Assembly: GCA_021841725.1 (NCBI GenBank)
Contig: JAKCEC010000096.1
Span: 1 to 5,688, forward strand
Source: Actinomycetes bacterium
GTDB lineage: Bacteria > Actinomycetota > Acidimicrobiia > Acidimicrobiales > RAAP-2
DNA length: 5,688 nucleotides
Direction of reading: 5' to 3'
Shown: positions 5,200 through 5,688 of the stretch, piece after piece
Layout of the letters: each line of letters begins with the position of its first letter
Numbering within the stretch: position 1 is the stretch's first letter
The notes under the pieces: generated by a model
The model's input: the letters and a program-made list of their open reading frames with translations, nothing else
Database searches by the model: none
What the model was told of the DNA's origin: nothing
Program-made: the position numbers and the translations under genes

Positions 5200-5688
5200 T
5201 CAGCCCTCGTAGTACGCGGCGACCGTGGCCAGGGCGCGGTCGAGGCGGGCGAGGCCCTCGCGCGCTTCGTCGTCGGTGATCGTGCAGGGGGGCACGACGT
5301 GGACGCGGTTGAAGTTGTTGAAGACGAGCAGGCCCTCGCGCCGACACGCCGCGACGAGTTCGTTCATGGCCGGCGAACTCGATCCGTACGGGGCCAGGGG
5401 CGCACGCGTGGCGCGGTCACTTACCAGTTCGAGGGCGAAGAAGACGCCGAGTCCGCGCACCTCACCGATGACCGGGTGGCGCGCGGCGAGTTCGTCCAGA
5501 CCGGGCCGCAGGACCTCGTCGCCCACGCGTCGCGCGTTCTCGACGATCCCGTCGTCGCGCATCGCGGTCATCGACGCGACGGCCGCCGCGCAGGCTAAGG
5601 GGTGTCCGGAGTAGGTGAGGCCACCGGGGTAGACCCGCGCGGCGAAGGTGTCGCAGATGGCCTCGTTGATGACCAACCAGCACCGGGG
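5200..5688 (-). CDS. Class III (PLP-dependent) aminotransferase, C-terminal part (5' partial)
   Basis: This fragment holds the last 162 codons of an aminotransferase that moves an amino group to a keto acid using pyridoxal phosphate. Numbering from the window edge, GGLTYSGHPLACAAAVA at 22-38 is the class III signature, and T25 should contact the PLP phosphate of the partner subunit in the dimer. Later come GEVRGLGVFFALELV and a C-terminal VVPPCTITDDEA with a final helix, all normal for the small domain. The catalytic Lys lies just beyond the edge, so activity cannot be judged here. The TTG at 5676 is internal, because the frame stays open to the last base and matches the family upstream of it. 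The subgroup resembles proteins annotated as aspartate aminotransferase family or beta-alanine/taurine-pyruvate type; the substrate cannot be assigned. The stop lies 27 bases before the DUF347 gene on the same strand. Confidence 0.9.
   Translation of the reverse strand, partial: PRCWLVINEAICDTFAARVYPGGLTYSGHPLACAAAVASMTAMRDDGIVENARRVGDEVLRPGLDELAARHPVIGEVRGLGVFFALELVSDRATRAPLAPYGSSSPAMNELVAACRREGLLVFNNFNRVHVVPPCTITDDEAREGLARLDRALATVAAYYEG

Overview
The window is GC-rich and almost fully coding, and it reads as chromosomal DNA from an actinobacterium. The plus strand carries pbpA, a PASTA-type pknB and crgA in that order. This is a shortened version of the actinobacterial cell-wall and division cluster; in mycobacteria the order around here is rodA, pbpA, pknA, pknB. 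The single kinase gene and the divergent proteins suggest a lineage outside the classical mycobacteria and streptomycetes, perhaps Acidimicrobiia, but that placement is inference only.

Layout. Bases 1-1027 (+) hold the C-terminal transpeptidase part of a class B penicillin-binding protein, cut by the left edge. Bases 1076-3130 (+) encode a complete Ser/Thr kinase with a cytoplasmic kinase domain, a basic juxtamembrane segment, one membrane helix, four PASTA domains and a collagen-like, Thr-rich tail. Bases 3158-3430 (+) encode the two-helix division protein CrgA. Three genes on the minus strand converge on crgA. In their own reading direction they are a class III aminotransferase (5688-5200, N-terminal part outside the window), a DUF347-repeat membrane protein (5172-4396) and a pirin (4391-3435). 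All intergenic gaps are under 50 bases, and there are no RNA genes, mobile elements or CRISPR arrays.

How the genes work together. PbpA cross-links peptidoglycan. The PASTA kinase probably senses wall fragments or lipid II outside the cell and phosphorylates wall and division proteins inside. CrgA links division proteins to wall synthesis at the septum. The minus-strand genes look like a separate, metabolic or stress-related set with no obvious tie to wall synthesis.

Most notable signals. (1) Every gene start visible in the window has a TAGNNT -10-like hexamer 6 to 9 bases upstream, which fits leaderless transcription. (2) The kinase activation loop has acidic residues where mycobacterial PknB has its autophosphorylated threonines. 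(3) All six cysteines of the kinase are extracytoplasmic and match the PASTA layout in pairs. (4) The kinase ends in nine Gly-X-Y triplets. (5) The DUF347 protein contains four repeats of W-x9-G-x4-D with identical spacing. No wholly new system is evident; the interest lies in these variations on known families.
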